A stretch of 64,000 nt of DNA from a bacterium (GTDB lineage: Bacteria; Bacillota; Bacilli; Lactobacillales; Streptococcaceae), in assembly GCA_905221125.1 (NCBI GenBank), contig CAJNBY010000003.1, forward strand, positions 1 through 64,000. Direction: 5' to 3'. Positions 33,404 to 40,645 of this stretch are shown here, in pieces (the stretch's first letter is position 1; every line of letters begins with the position of its first letter). Both the position numbers and the translations under genes were made by a program. The notes below the pieces were generated by a model. That model saw only the letters and a list, made by a program, of their open reading frames with translations, was not told the origin of the DNA and searched no databases.

Positions 33404-34045
33404 ATGGGAATAATTAAAAAATATAGTCCTGAAATTTCATTATTTTTATCATTTTTTATTGCATTATTCATACCTTTTATATCTTCTAAAACATCTTTAC
33501 CTCTTGGTATCATTAACAATGATATTCCTTCGAACATGGTGCAACAAATCATAGTTATGATTAAAGCAGAATACGTTTTTGCATATTTTGCATTTATCAT
33601 TTCTATATTAGTTTTAAGATTCTTTCCACTAAAATTAGATATTAGACCATTTATTTTAGCTGGATTAATCTTTGTAGTCAGACAATTTTTGGCAGGAATG
33701 CAAAATGAAACAAGTATTGCATTACATATAGAAACTAAGGCTGGCCCAGCTTATTATTTATTAGTTTTAGGAATTTTAAGCTATGTAATAACTAGCATAA
33801 AAAATTCCAAAAATAAACTCTTATATATATTACCCGTTGTTCTACTCATTGAACCGACTTTTGATTTGATTACTTCATCAATTAGCCTAGGAATTTACTC
33901 ATTAGCTGAATTATTAAAACTAATAATCCCCCCTTTTATTATTATTATTTATATTATATCTATGGGGTCGAGAGCCGAGGAAATAGAGGCAGATTTAATA
34001 ACCAAAGAAGATGGAGAAGAGAAGCACTATAAAAGAATAAAATAA
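33404..34045 (+). CDS. Unrecognised membrane protein (IME cargo)
   Basis: This 213-residue protein has about five to six transmembrane segments (roughly 10-27, 50-68, 76-92, 108-125, 132-150, 158-178) and a charged C-terminal tail (about 185-213, acidic then lysine-rich) in the cytoplasm. A strong ribosome site (GATGGGGAAG) precedes it. It follows the choline-binding gene by 53 bp and could be cotranscribed with it. No family is recognised. It might assist the surface protein, or act with the following helix-turn-helix protein. Confidence 0.65.
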   Translation: MGIIKKYSPEISLFLSFFIALFIPFISSKTSLPLGIINNDIPSNMVQQIIVMIKAEYVFAYFAFIISILVLRFFPLKLDIRPFILAGLIFVVRQFLAGMQNETSIALHIETKAGPAYYLLVLGILSYVITSIKNSKNKLLYILPVVLLIEPTFDLITSSISLGIYSLAELLKLIIPPFIIIIYIISMGSRAEEIEADLITKEDGEEKHYKRIK

Positions 34046-34159
34046 ACATATATGAATGTATAAACAAAGCACTATATCAGATTTTCAATTTCTCAACCAC
34101 AATTATATTGTTGTATTTTTTCTCAACTATTATAACTTATGAAAAATATGGAGAAAAAT

Positions 34160-35227
34160 ATGAATTTTACAAATTATTTATATCGTATGATAGGCTTACG
34201 TCTAAAAAACAAAATCAAAGTTTCATATTCCACACAAGCTCAATTCACACGGAAAGTCAAAGATAAATTTCAAACTGAAGGTTCAGATCTTCCAATAAAC
34301 GAACCAACATTATCAAACATTTTACAAGGTAAACCTGTAAACAGTAAATTTCTTATGTCTCAAGAAAAAATTGAAATTTTTGCAAAAATGTTCAATGTAA
34401 CACATGAGGAACTTATATTTGAATCAGAAAATGAAATTTTAAATTTTTTAAAATTTTCCCTTTTATTGATTTTATTCAATAACTCTGATTCCAATCCATT
34501 TATAGATACTCCTACTGATGATATTTTCTTTGGAGATGCAACCTATAAAAATATTTTTAAAGATTCATTCATAAAGGAAGAAATACTTATAAATGTTTCA
34601 AACAAGCTACTTATCAATATCATTTCATCATCGAAAACAGATACAGATTTGGATACTTATATAGATGCTTTTAATTATCATTGTAATGATTATATGGAAT
34701 TCTTTATTGATTTCAAAAGGCTAATCTTCAATCATACACTACATACAAACTTTTTATTTGAATATATTTTAAATGGTACAGAGAATTATCAAATTTTTAT
34801 TAGTTCCTTCAATAATTTTATAGATATAAATTCAGATAAACTTCTTGAACTCTATAAAGAAAAAATCAAGAAAGAGATTCTTAAAAAGTCAAAAGGTAAT
34901 AATGATAGTATATTCGCTAGACTCAATAATAATTTTTTTATTGAAGTATTTTCATCTGAACAATTTTTGAATTTATTAGATAGAAGCTTAAATATTGATA
35001 ATTTCATATTGTTTATAAGTAAAGCTAAACAAGCAGTAAATGAAGTTACTACATCTTCATCTATCTGTATGTACTATGATAAGGACAAATTAGACAAAGA
35101 TATAGAATACCTAAAGAAATTTTATAATGATAACCAAAATAAAAAAATTAAAAATCTAACCGAATTAAATTTAAATATACTAAATTTCATAGATTTAACA
35201 AATTTTTTGGAAAATCAACTTATTTAG
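34160..35227 (+). CDS. Unrecognised protein with N-terminal XRE-like domain (IME cargo)
   Basis: I choose the third in-frame ATG (34160, MNFTNYLYRM, 355 residues), because GGAG lies six bases before it; frames opening at 34139 or 34148 lack a ribosome site. The first ~80 residues look like a helix-turn-helix (YSTQAQFTRKVKDKF, LPINEPTLSNILQGKPVN, EIFAKMFNVTHEELI). The remaining ~270 residues are helical, rich in Asn, Lys, Ile and Phe, without catalytic motifs or membrane segments. It might be a regulator, an exclusion or an abortive-infection gene. A clear terminator follows (35268-35295). Confidence 0.6.
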   Translation: MNFTNYLYRMIGLRLKNKIKVSYSTQAQFTRKVKDKFQTEGSDLPINEPTLSNILQGKPVNSKFLMSQEKIEIFAKMFNVTHEELIFESENEILNFLKFSLLLILFNNSDSNPFIDTPTDDIFFGDATYKNIFKDSFIKEEILINVSNKLLINIISSSKTDTDLDTYIDAFNYHCNDYMEFFIDFKRLIFNHTLHTNFLFEYILNGTENYQIFISSFNNFIDINSDKLLELYKEKIKKEILKKSKGNNDSIFARLNNNFFIEVFSSEQFLNLLDRSLNIDNFILFISKAKQAVNEVTTSSSICMYYDKDKLDKDIEYLKKFYNDNQNKKIKNLTELNLNILNFIDLTNFLENQLI

Positions 35228-35267
35228 AAAGATAATGACACACATTAACATATAAGTATCAATTCGT

Positions 35268-35295
35268 GGCAGTCGCATAAGCGACTGCTTTTTAT
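35268..35295 (+). terminator. Terminator separating IME cargo from mobilisation genes
   Basis: A perfect 8-bp stem GCAGTCGC-ATAA-GCGACTGC is followed by five T. It ends the cargo transcript 130 bp before the mobilisation genes. Confidence 0.85.
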
Positions 35296-35309
35296 GTTTC
35301 TTACATTAT

Positions 35310-35341
35310 AGTTTTGAAACAATAATTATAGTTTCAAAACT
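35310..35341. promoter_or_regulatory. Inverted repeat operator ahead of the mobilisation genes
   Basis: AGTTTTGAAAC (35310-35320) and GTTTCAAAACT (35331-35341) form an exact inverted repeat with a 10-bp spacer, upstream of the first mobilisation gene. It is a good operator candidate for a regulator coded by the element. Confidence 0.6.
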
Positions 35342-35428
35342 GGTAATGACTTCTATCCTATTGTGATTTAAAATAAGACTATAAACGTTTATATATACTA
35401 AACAGAAAGGAATCAGCAAAGCCTAGGT

Positions 35429-35773
35429 ATGCTGATTAGTAAGCAAAACATGTTCAAATTTAAAAATAAATCTGGCTATTCTAGCCAACTATTTCAAGAA
35501 ATTTTCGGAAACGAAAAAACTGCAATAGTATTATCACCCGAACCGAATATTCGAATGAAATACGTTGATAATAGCCCAACAAACGAAATTGACTCATATC
35601 GTTATTGGTTCGTTATTAAAGGACAACAGCCTTTTGAGGTTAAATTCTCATCTCAACAAACAATCGAACAATTTGACGAGGTCGAATTGCATGGTGCAGA
35701 GGCCTGCAATGTCAGAGGAAACATCTATTTCCGAGCTAACTCTGTAACCGTATTAAACAAAGGAGGTAAGTAA
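35429..35773 (+). CDS. Conserved-looking small protein at the start of the mobilisation operon
   Basis: This 114-residue protein (107 if the ATG at 35450 is used; neither ATG has an ideal ribosome site) appears as a compact beta-rich domain, with KYVDNSPTNEID, YWFVIKGQQPFEVKF and NIYFRANSVTVL strands. Small proteins at this position are frequent at the head of ICE/IME transfer operons, but I cannot name a family; an OB-fold or DNA-binding accessory role is possible. It lies 3 bp before the coupling ATPase gene and probably forms one operon with it. Confidence 0.65.
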   Translation: MLISKQNMFKFKNKSGYSSQLFQEIFGNEKTAIVLSPEPNIRMKYVDNSPTNEIDSYRYWFVIKGQQPFEVKFSSQQTIEQFDEVELHGAEACNVRGNIYFRANSVTVLNKGGK

Positions 35774-35776
35774 TCA

Positions 35777-36877
35777 ATGGTATTTCCATTTATGCAATCA
35801 GAAAATAAACGGGAATTTGTAGTAAATGCCGACTATCTTGTCCAGTCTGTGGAGATAGGGTTGAGGAACAGCTCTATCTCTTCAACTACAAATTCCTTCC
35901 AATTCATATATGGTGACAATTATCTAGACTTTATCCCAAGGTTTCCTTGTGCGTACATTTTGGATAACAATCTATACCAACAGATTTTTCAAATTTTGTC
36001 TACAAGTGCCTACCCTATGTTGACATTTCTTAAACAGCCATCGGCCTATATTGTCAAACGTGATGGTGATGGTGTAAGCATTAACACTAGTCGTGCTTTT
36101 CGGTTTCCATTCTTTAGTGGAATACCTGAAAGATTGACGTATCAAAAGCTATCTGATGTCAGCGTTCAAAACGAAAGTTTTGAACTCATGAAAAACTATC
36201 GTATCGATTTCAATCGAATTGTTCATTGTTTAATTGCTGGTTCTTCTGGTTCTGGAAAGAGCTACGCTTTGACCTATCTAATCTCTGTTATTAATCAATT
36301 TGCTCATGTAACAGTTGTGGATCCAAAATGCGATTCTATCTCTCGCTACTGCTTAAAACAGAACATACCTGTTCTTTATCAAGAGAAAGACTTCTCATCT
36401 GATGAATTTGTTTCCAAGGTAAACAGCTTACTAAAAGTGGAACTAGATACTATCTATCAAAGACAATCGGAGCTTCTTGAAAATCCTTCTAAAAAATTTC
36501 AACATCGTTGTCTGGTGATTGATGAATTGCTTGCTTTAACATCTTTGACTTCTAAAAATGTTAAAGATACCTTTTTTGCACTATTATCCAATATTGCACT
36601 ACTTGGACGAGCAACATCTGTCCACCTAATCCTAGTGAGCCAGCGGATGGATACAAACGCTTTACCAATTGCCGTTAGAGAGCAGTGTAATTTCTTAATA
36701 CAACTTGGGTTAATCAACAGAAAAACGACAACGTTTTTATTCCCAGACTTAGATTCAGAGACAGGAATTGTCATTCCTAACGGAAAAGGAACTGGTATTG
36801 TTCAAGTCATTGATGGTATAACACCACCTAATGTCATGCCGTTGCTCGTACCAACTTTTAAAGGAGAAAATTTATGA
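35777..36877 (+). CDS. FtsK/TcpA-like coupling ATPase
   Basis: The 366-residue protein has a P loop at 155-162 (GSSGSGKS), a Walker B ending CLVIDELLAL near residue 245, and a Q-rich sensor segment HLILVSQRMDT near 285, the layout of FtsK/HerA DNA pumps and TcpA-type coupling proteins of Gram-positive ICEs. It lacks N-terminal membrane helices and is short for the family. It would bring the relaxosome of the IME to the secretion machinery of a helper ICE. A consensus ribosome site (AGGAGG) precedes it; the next gene overlaps by 4 bp. Confidence 0.85.
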   Translation: MVFPFMQSENKREFVVNADYLVQSVEIGLRNSSISSTTNSFQFIYGDNYLDFIPRFPCAYILDNNLYQQIFQILSTSAYPMLTFLKQPSAYIVKRDGDGVSINTSRAFRFPFFSGIPERLTYQKLSDVSVQNESFELMKNYRIDFNRIVHCLIAGSSGSGKSYALTYLISVINQFAHVTVVDPKCDSISRYCLKQNIPVLYQEKDFSSDEFVSKVNSLLKVELDTIYQRQSELLENPSKKFQHRCLVIDELLALTSLTSKNVKDTFFALLSNIALLGRATSVHLILVSQRMDTNALPIAVREQCNFLIQLGLINRKTTTFLFPDLDSETGIVIPNGKGTGIVQVIDGITPPNVMPLLVPTFKGENL

Positions 36878-37479
36878 AAAATTTTTATAAAAAAATAATA
36901 AGACAAACCACTGTAATTACCGATAAACTCTACTACTTACTGCCTTTAGAATTATTTTTAGGCTTTCTATGGGGGGTATTTCTAGCAGGTATATGGTTTA
37001 TTAACCAAGTTAGCACTATTATCTCTTGGGACGCTTGGGGACAAATTCGGAATAATTTTCAAATAGGGCAATCTTTGCTATTTCAAACAATCACTAGCGT
37101 CATGATTATCTATCTTTTAGCTCATACCATTCTTTGTATCGTATGGATAAAAGAAGATAAGTTTCTGAACTTTATCCGTACAATAAATCTATTAAGGATA
37201 ATTCGAAAACAGATGAAAATGAAAGCCAGTGAAAGCGATAGTGAGGTTGTAAAAGAGTACAAATCTATTGTTAAATCTATCAGATGTATCATAACTAGTG
37301 ACTATATCTTTGTTATAATACTACAGGCAAAAAATTCAGATGTTGATACAATTTTACAAAAAAAATTACCTTTTTTGTACGACTATCTGATAAGAGTCTA
37401 TCGTAAAATATATATATTCTCTCCCACAGATAGTACTTCACTTAATCATATAATACAAGGGACGAGAAAGCATAATTGA
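36874..37479 (+). CDS. Membrane protein of the IME mobilisation block
   Basis: The 201-residue protein starts within the stop of the coupling ATPase (ATGA overlap). It has two transmembrane segments (about 22-46 and 66-90) and a soluble basic C-terminal part. Since the ATPase lacks membrane helices of its own, this protein may anchor it, making up the missing half of a coupling complex; this is inference from position and overlap. No family is recognised. Confidence 0.65.
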   Translation: MKNFYKKIIRQTTVITDKLYYLLPLELFLGFLWGVFLAGIWFINQVSTIISWDAWGQIRNNFQIGQSLLFQTITSVMIIYLLAHTILCIVWIKEDKFLNFIRTINLLRIIRKQMKMKASESDSEVVKEYKSIVKSIRCIITSDYIFVIILQAKNSDVDTILQKKLPFLYDYLIRVYRKIYIFSPTDSTSLNHIIQGTRKHN

Positions 37480-37486
37480 TTTGTAT

Positions 37487-37591
37487 ACCAGCGGAGCTTG
37501 CCGCAAGGCAAGAGCTCCGAGCTGGTTTTATGTTCCAATTTAGTCAGGACAGAACTATACTACTTCTGGGCTTGTTATTGAAGTAGTATAA
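37487..37591 (+). other. Hairpin pair upstream of the Rep protein: candidate origin (oriT/dso)
   Basis: Hairpin 1 (37487-37526) has nested stems ACCAGC/GCTGGT, GAGCT/AGCTC and TTGCC/GGCAA. Hairpin 2 (37556-37590) has a perfect 11-bp stem TATACTACTTC with its complement around a 13-base loop and contains TACTAC, a motif also present at the nick site of pMV158-type plasmids. Both are directly upstream of the Rep/relaxase gene, the normal position of its nicking site. Hairpin 2 also overlaps a TATAAT box for the downstream genes. Confidence 0.55.
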
Positions 37592-37627
37592 TGTTGTTCC
37601 ATTGTTCCAAAACGAAAGGAGTTTTAA

Positions 37628-38800
37628 ATGGTAAAAGCACGCAATGTCATGTTTGTTCAACAGATTGAATATTTCCAATCTTCAAATTTACAAGATATCA
37701 TCGAGTATATGACGAACATTCTAAAACCGCTTCGTTTTGCGGGAATATTGCATGATAAGGATATTGGGCAAGATGGAAACCTTGTCGCACCACATATACA
37801 CCTTGTTTTACAGTTTGAAAGTGCTAGAAGTTTAAACAATCTTGCTAAGTTGACTAAACAACCAATACAGTGTTTTGAGCAGTGGAGGGGTTCAGTTAAC
37901 AATGCTTATTCATATCTCGTTCATCACACGGAGTCTAATCAAGATAAATACCAATATTCTCCCAAAGAAGTTATTGCGAATTTTGACTATTTACTCCTAT
38001 TAGACACTATCGAAAGAAATGTAACCAAACGATATGAAATAAATGACACTATGATTATAGATAATCTACTGGATCTACTTTATACTGGTAATATTACAAA
38101 ATCAGAAATTGAACAACGACTTACTGGTTCACAATATGCCAAAGCAAGGCAAAAAATAGAAACCGTCTATTTAAAACGACTAGAAACACAAGCCGAACTA
38201 TGGAGACAAGAAATGATTGACAAGAATGAAATTGTTACGATTATTTGGCTTTTTGGAAAAGCGGGAACAGGGAAGACTCGTCTAGCACGTCAATACGCAG
38301 AACAGTATGACCTTAACTATTTTATTACGGGTTCAATCCGTGACCCTTTTCAACAATACAATTTAGAACACGTGATTATCTTAGACGAATTACGCCCCCA
38401 TCAATTTGACTACTCAGACTTACTCAAAATGTTTGACCCTTACAATGTTAAAGCGATGGCAAGTAGTCGTTATTTTGATAAGCCGTTACTAGCTAATATT
38501 TATATCATCACTAGCCCCTACTCTCCCTATGATTTCTTTTTAGAATTAACTAAGAAAAGAAAAACAAGTCATATCGATTCTTGGGGCCAGCTAATGAGAA
38601 GATTATCCTTAGTAGTCGAAGTCAAAAAAGAGCATCTGCAATTTTACAAGTACGAACCAATGGACCAGATGTTTTATATAGACCATGGCAATAAATTACC
38701 AAACCCCTTTAAAAATCAGACTGATAGAGAAGAAACTATTCAAGACAAATCGTACCAGTTATTTTTAGAATTGAATAAGAAAAAGGAAAGGAATGAATAA
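37628..38800 (+). CDS. Rep-type relaxase: HUH nuclease plus superfamily 3-like helicase
   Basis: The 390-residue protein joins an N-terminal rolling-circle initiator domain (Rep_2 type) and a C-terminal RNA-helicase/SF3-like ATPase. The HUH motif is APHIHLVL (His56, His58), followed by the tyrosine region NAYSYLVHH (Tyr94 or Tyr96). The ATPase has GKAGTGKT (210-217) and IILDELRP (250-257). Such two-domain proteins were found to serve as relaxases in streptococcal IMEs. The protein could therefore nick at the hairpins just upstream for mobilisation, for extrachromosomal maintenance, or both. It is followed without a gap by the DUF3173 gene. Confidence 0.85.
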   Translation: MVKARNVMFVQQIEYFQSSNLQDIIEYMTNILKPLRFAGILHDKDIGQDGNLVAPHIHLVLQFESARSLNNLAKLTKQPIQCFEQWRGSVNNAYSYLVHHTESNQDKYQYSPKEVIANFDYLLLLDTIERNVTKRYEINDTMIIDNLLDLLYTGNITKSEIEQRLTGSQYAKARQKIETVYLKRLETQAELWRQEMIDKNEIVTIIWLFGKAGTGKTRLARQYAEQYDLNYFITGSIRDPFQQYNLEHVIILDELRPHQFDYSDLLKMFDPYNVKAMASSRYFDKPLLANIYIITSPYSPYDFFLELTKKRKTSHIDSWGQLMRRLSLVVEVKKEHLQFYKYEPMDQMFYIDHGNKLPNPFKNQTDREETIQDKSYQLFLELNKKKERNE

Positions 38801-39049
38801 ATGCAAGAAATTCAAACAGTTACCTACATAGATATCGCAAATCAAGGATATCCAGAAGGCACAGCTAGACGTGTTATACGAGAGGGTAAAAAATTACTTG
38901 TCGAAAGAGGTTTTCAACTTTATAAAAACAAAAGGATTGGAAGAATACCAAAGACTATTGCCGAAGAAATTCTTGGATTCAAAATCATCTCAAAAAATGA
39001 TATAATAGATACTGTACTCTTCGCTACTGACATAGAAAGAGGAAAATAA
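38801..39049 (+). CDS. DUF3173 protein, probable excisionase
   Basis: This 82-residue protein matches the DUF3173 family, small helix-turn-helix proteins encoded directly before tyrosine integrases of Gram-positive ICEs and IMEs (Y-D-I-A-x-x-G-Y-P pattern, then a conserved R-R-V-I-R and K-R-I-G-R-I-P segment). It begins 1 bp after the Rep stop and ends 1 bp before the integrase, strongly suggesting cotranslation and a role in directing excision. Confidence 0.85.
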   Translation: MQEIQTVTYIDIANQGYPEGTARRVIREGKKLLVERGFQLYKNKRIGRIPKTIAEEILGFKIISKNDIIDTVLFATDIERGK

Positions 39050-39050
39050 T

Positions 39051-40202
39051 ATGTCAGTTATCAAAGGATACAAGGGAAAATGGAAAGTAGATATTACCGA
39101 TGGCATAGACCCATTGACTGGTGAAATCAAACGGCATAGAAAGTCAGGATTTACCACTCGTAAAGAAGCTGTTCAATATGAAGCAGATTATCGATTAAAC
39201 AAACTTCACCAAGTTCATATTAAAGATAAAATATCTGTTTCTCACCTTTACTCTTTAGTTCAACAAGAAGATGAACTCCGTGGGAATAAACGTGGTACCA
39301 TTGATACACAGATATCCTATTATAACCAATATGTCTCTAAGTTTTTTGAGCATGCAGATATGTCTGCCATTACTATCCATGAAGTAAAAAAATTTAGAGA
39401 TTGGTTGGTCAAACAACCAAGTGTCAAAGGAGGAACACTATCAAGCACGACCGTTAATCAGCTAATGATTTTTCTACATAAAATGTTTGATGTTGCTGTC
39501 GCTAATCGTCTTAGACAAGATAATCCATGCAATGGACTAAGAAAACTGCCTGATAAACACAAGGAGATGTCTTATTTCACTCCTGAAGAATTCAAGCTAT
39601 TTGATTCTCTGTTCACAGAAGATGAATATATGTTTCAGCTATTTTATCGAGTGCTGATGTTTACAGGCGTTCGTGTTGGCGAAGCATTGGCCTTAACTTG
39701 GAAACAGATTAATTTATCAGAGGGTTATATCGATATTAAGTATTCTGCTTACTTTCGTAATAACAAGGTCCATATCGGAACGGTAAAAACTACTCAATCC
39801 AATCGTCGAATTTATATTCATAAAGCATTCGTTCAAGAACTAACGGAATGGAAAGAAAAACAAGCTCACCTATTAGTAGAGTTTACGGACAATACAGAAG
39901 ACTTACAAATCTTTCAAGACAGTCCTTTACAACTAACTGCTCCAATGGTTTCTAATCAAAAGATTAAATTGAAAAAAAGAATGCCTGCATCATTAAAAAT
40001 GATTCGTAATCACGATTTCCGACACTCACATGCAGCATTTCTAGTTTCAAAAGGACTCAGAAATGGTGAAGGAAAAGATTATATATTTTTTACACTTATG
40101 AAACGACTTGGACACAGTAGTATTAATACAACAATCAACATCTACTCTCACCTATTCCCAACTCAACAAAAAGAAGTCGCCAATGCTTTTGACAACTTTT
40201 AG
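39051..40202 (+). CDS. int: Tyrosine integrase of the IME
   Basis: The 383-residue protein has an N-terminal arm-binding domain (about 1-60), a SAM-like core-binding domain (about 62-160) and a catalytic domain with the Arg in TGVRVGEAL near 206, the HDFRHSHAAFL box near 326, and LGHSSINTTINIYSHL with the Tyr nucleophile near residue 365. It is similar in design to Tn916 Int and phage integrases. It lies beside the right att repeat at ybaB and should catalyse insertion into and excision from the start of that gene. Confidence 0.95.
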   Translation: MSVIKGYKGKWKVDITDGIDPLTGEIKRHRKSGFTTRKEAVQYEADYRLNKLHQVHIKDKISVSHLYSLVQQEDELRGNKRGTIDTQISYYNQYVSKFFEHADMSAITIHEVKKFRDWLVKQPSVKGGTLSSTTVNQLMIFLHKMFDVAVANRLRQDNPCNGLRKLPDKHKEMSYFTPEEFKLFDSLFTEDEYMFQLFYRVLMFTGVRVGEALALTWKQINLSEGYIDIKYSAYFRNNKVHIGTVKTTQSNRRIYIHKAFVQELTEWKEKQAHLLVEFTDNTEDLQIFQDSPLQLTAPMVSNQKIKLKKRMPASLKMIRNHDFRHSHAAFLVSKGLRNGEGKDYIFFTLMKRLGHSSINTTINIYSHLFPTQQKEVANAFDNF

Positions 40203-40272
40203 GGCAAAAAATGGCAAAAAAATTTATTAAAAAGGCTCAAAGCCTTGAAATGAAAGGAATCTTAAAAATCTT

Positions 40273-40289
40273 ATGATGAACATGCAAAA
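40273..40289 (+). repeat. attR: right direct repeat of the IME at the ybaB start
   Basis: ATGATGAACATGCAAAA is identical to 31029-31045. It includes the ybaB start codons. Fourteen bases lie between AAAGGA and the ATG here, exactly as on the left side, so the element rebuilds a ribosome site at the same distance. Confidence 0.85.
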
Positions 40290-40572
40290 CATGATGCGTC
40301 AAGCACAGAAACTTCAAAAACAAATGGAACAAAGCCAAGCTGAACTTGCTGCTATGCAATTTGTTGGCAAATCTGCTCAAGACCTTGTTCAAGCGACCTT
40401 AACTGGTGACAAAAAAGTTGTCAGCATCGACTTCAATCCAGCTGTCGTTGATCCAGAAGACCTTGAAACTCTTTCTGATATGACTGTTCAGGCTATCAAC
40501 TCTGCTCTTGAACAAATCGATGAAACGACTAAGAAAAAATTAGGTGCTTTCGCTGGAAAATTGCCATTCTAA
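40273..40572 (+). CDS. ybaB: YbaB/EbfC nucleoid-associated protein
   Basis: This 99-residue protein belongs to the YbaB/EbfC family, small dimeric DNA-binding proteins associated with the nucleoid. The family core ([20 protein letters not shown], then [18 protein letters not shown]) is intact and its length is normal. The first five codons are the IME attachment site; the coding sequence remains whole but upstream DNA has been replaced by the integrase end of the element, so transcription must come from the integrase or from a promoter within the element end. It is followed by a terminator at 40618-40640. Confidence 0.95.
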
Positions 40573-40582
40573 ACATAAGAAA

Positions 40583-40640
40583 AAACAAGTATTCAAGAGA
40601 ATACTTGCCTATCGTGGGAGGAACAATTGTTCCTCTTTTT
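40583..40640 (+). terminator. Tandem hairpins after ybaB
   Basis: CAAGTATTC/GAATACTTG (40583-40609 region) and a perfect GAGGAACAATTGTTCCTC palindrome with six T (40618-40640). The second is a good intrinsic terminator. Confidence 0.75.
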
Positions 40641-40645
40641 TGTTA

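Larger units (their letters stand above)
31029..40289 (+). mobile_element. Integrative mobilizable element inserted at the start of ybaB
   Basis: The segment is bounded by 17-bp direct repeats (31029-31045 and 40273-40289, ATGATGAACATGCAAAA), and the right repeat lies 70 bases after a tyrosine integrase. Genes from left to right: serine recombinase, choline-binding protein, membrane protein, HTH protein, then 35429-40202 a mobilisation block with a TcpA/FtsK-like ATPase, membrane protein, Rep-type HUH/helicase protein, DUF3173 protein and integrase. There are no type IV secretion genes, so it is mobilizable rather than self-transmissible. Streptococcal IMEs with a TcpA coupling protein and Rep_2-helicase relaxases have been described; I assign it to that group. 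Base composition is low-GC against the flanks. Confidence 0.9.

Noticed and set aside
31029..40289. Prophage or phage satellite
   Set aside because: No terminase, capsid, holin or phage regulator is present; the integrase is accompanied by a TcpA-like ATPase and a relaxase-type Rep protein, which fits an IME.
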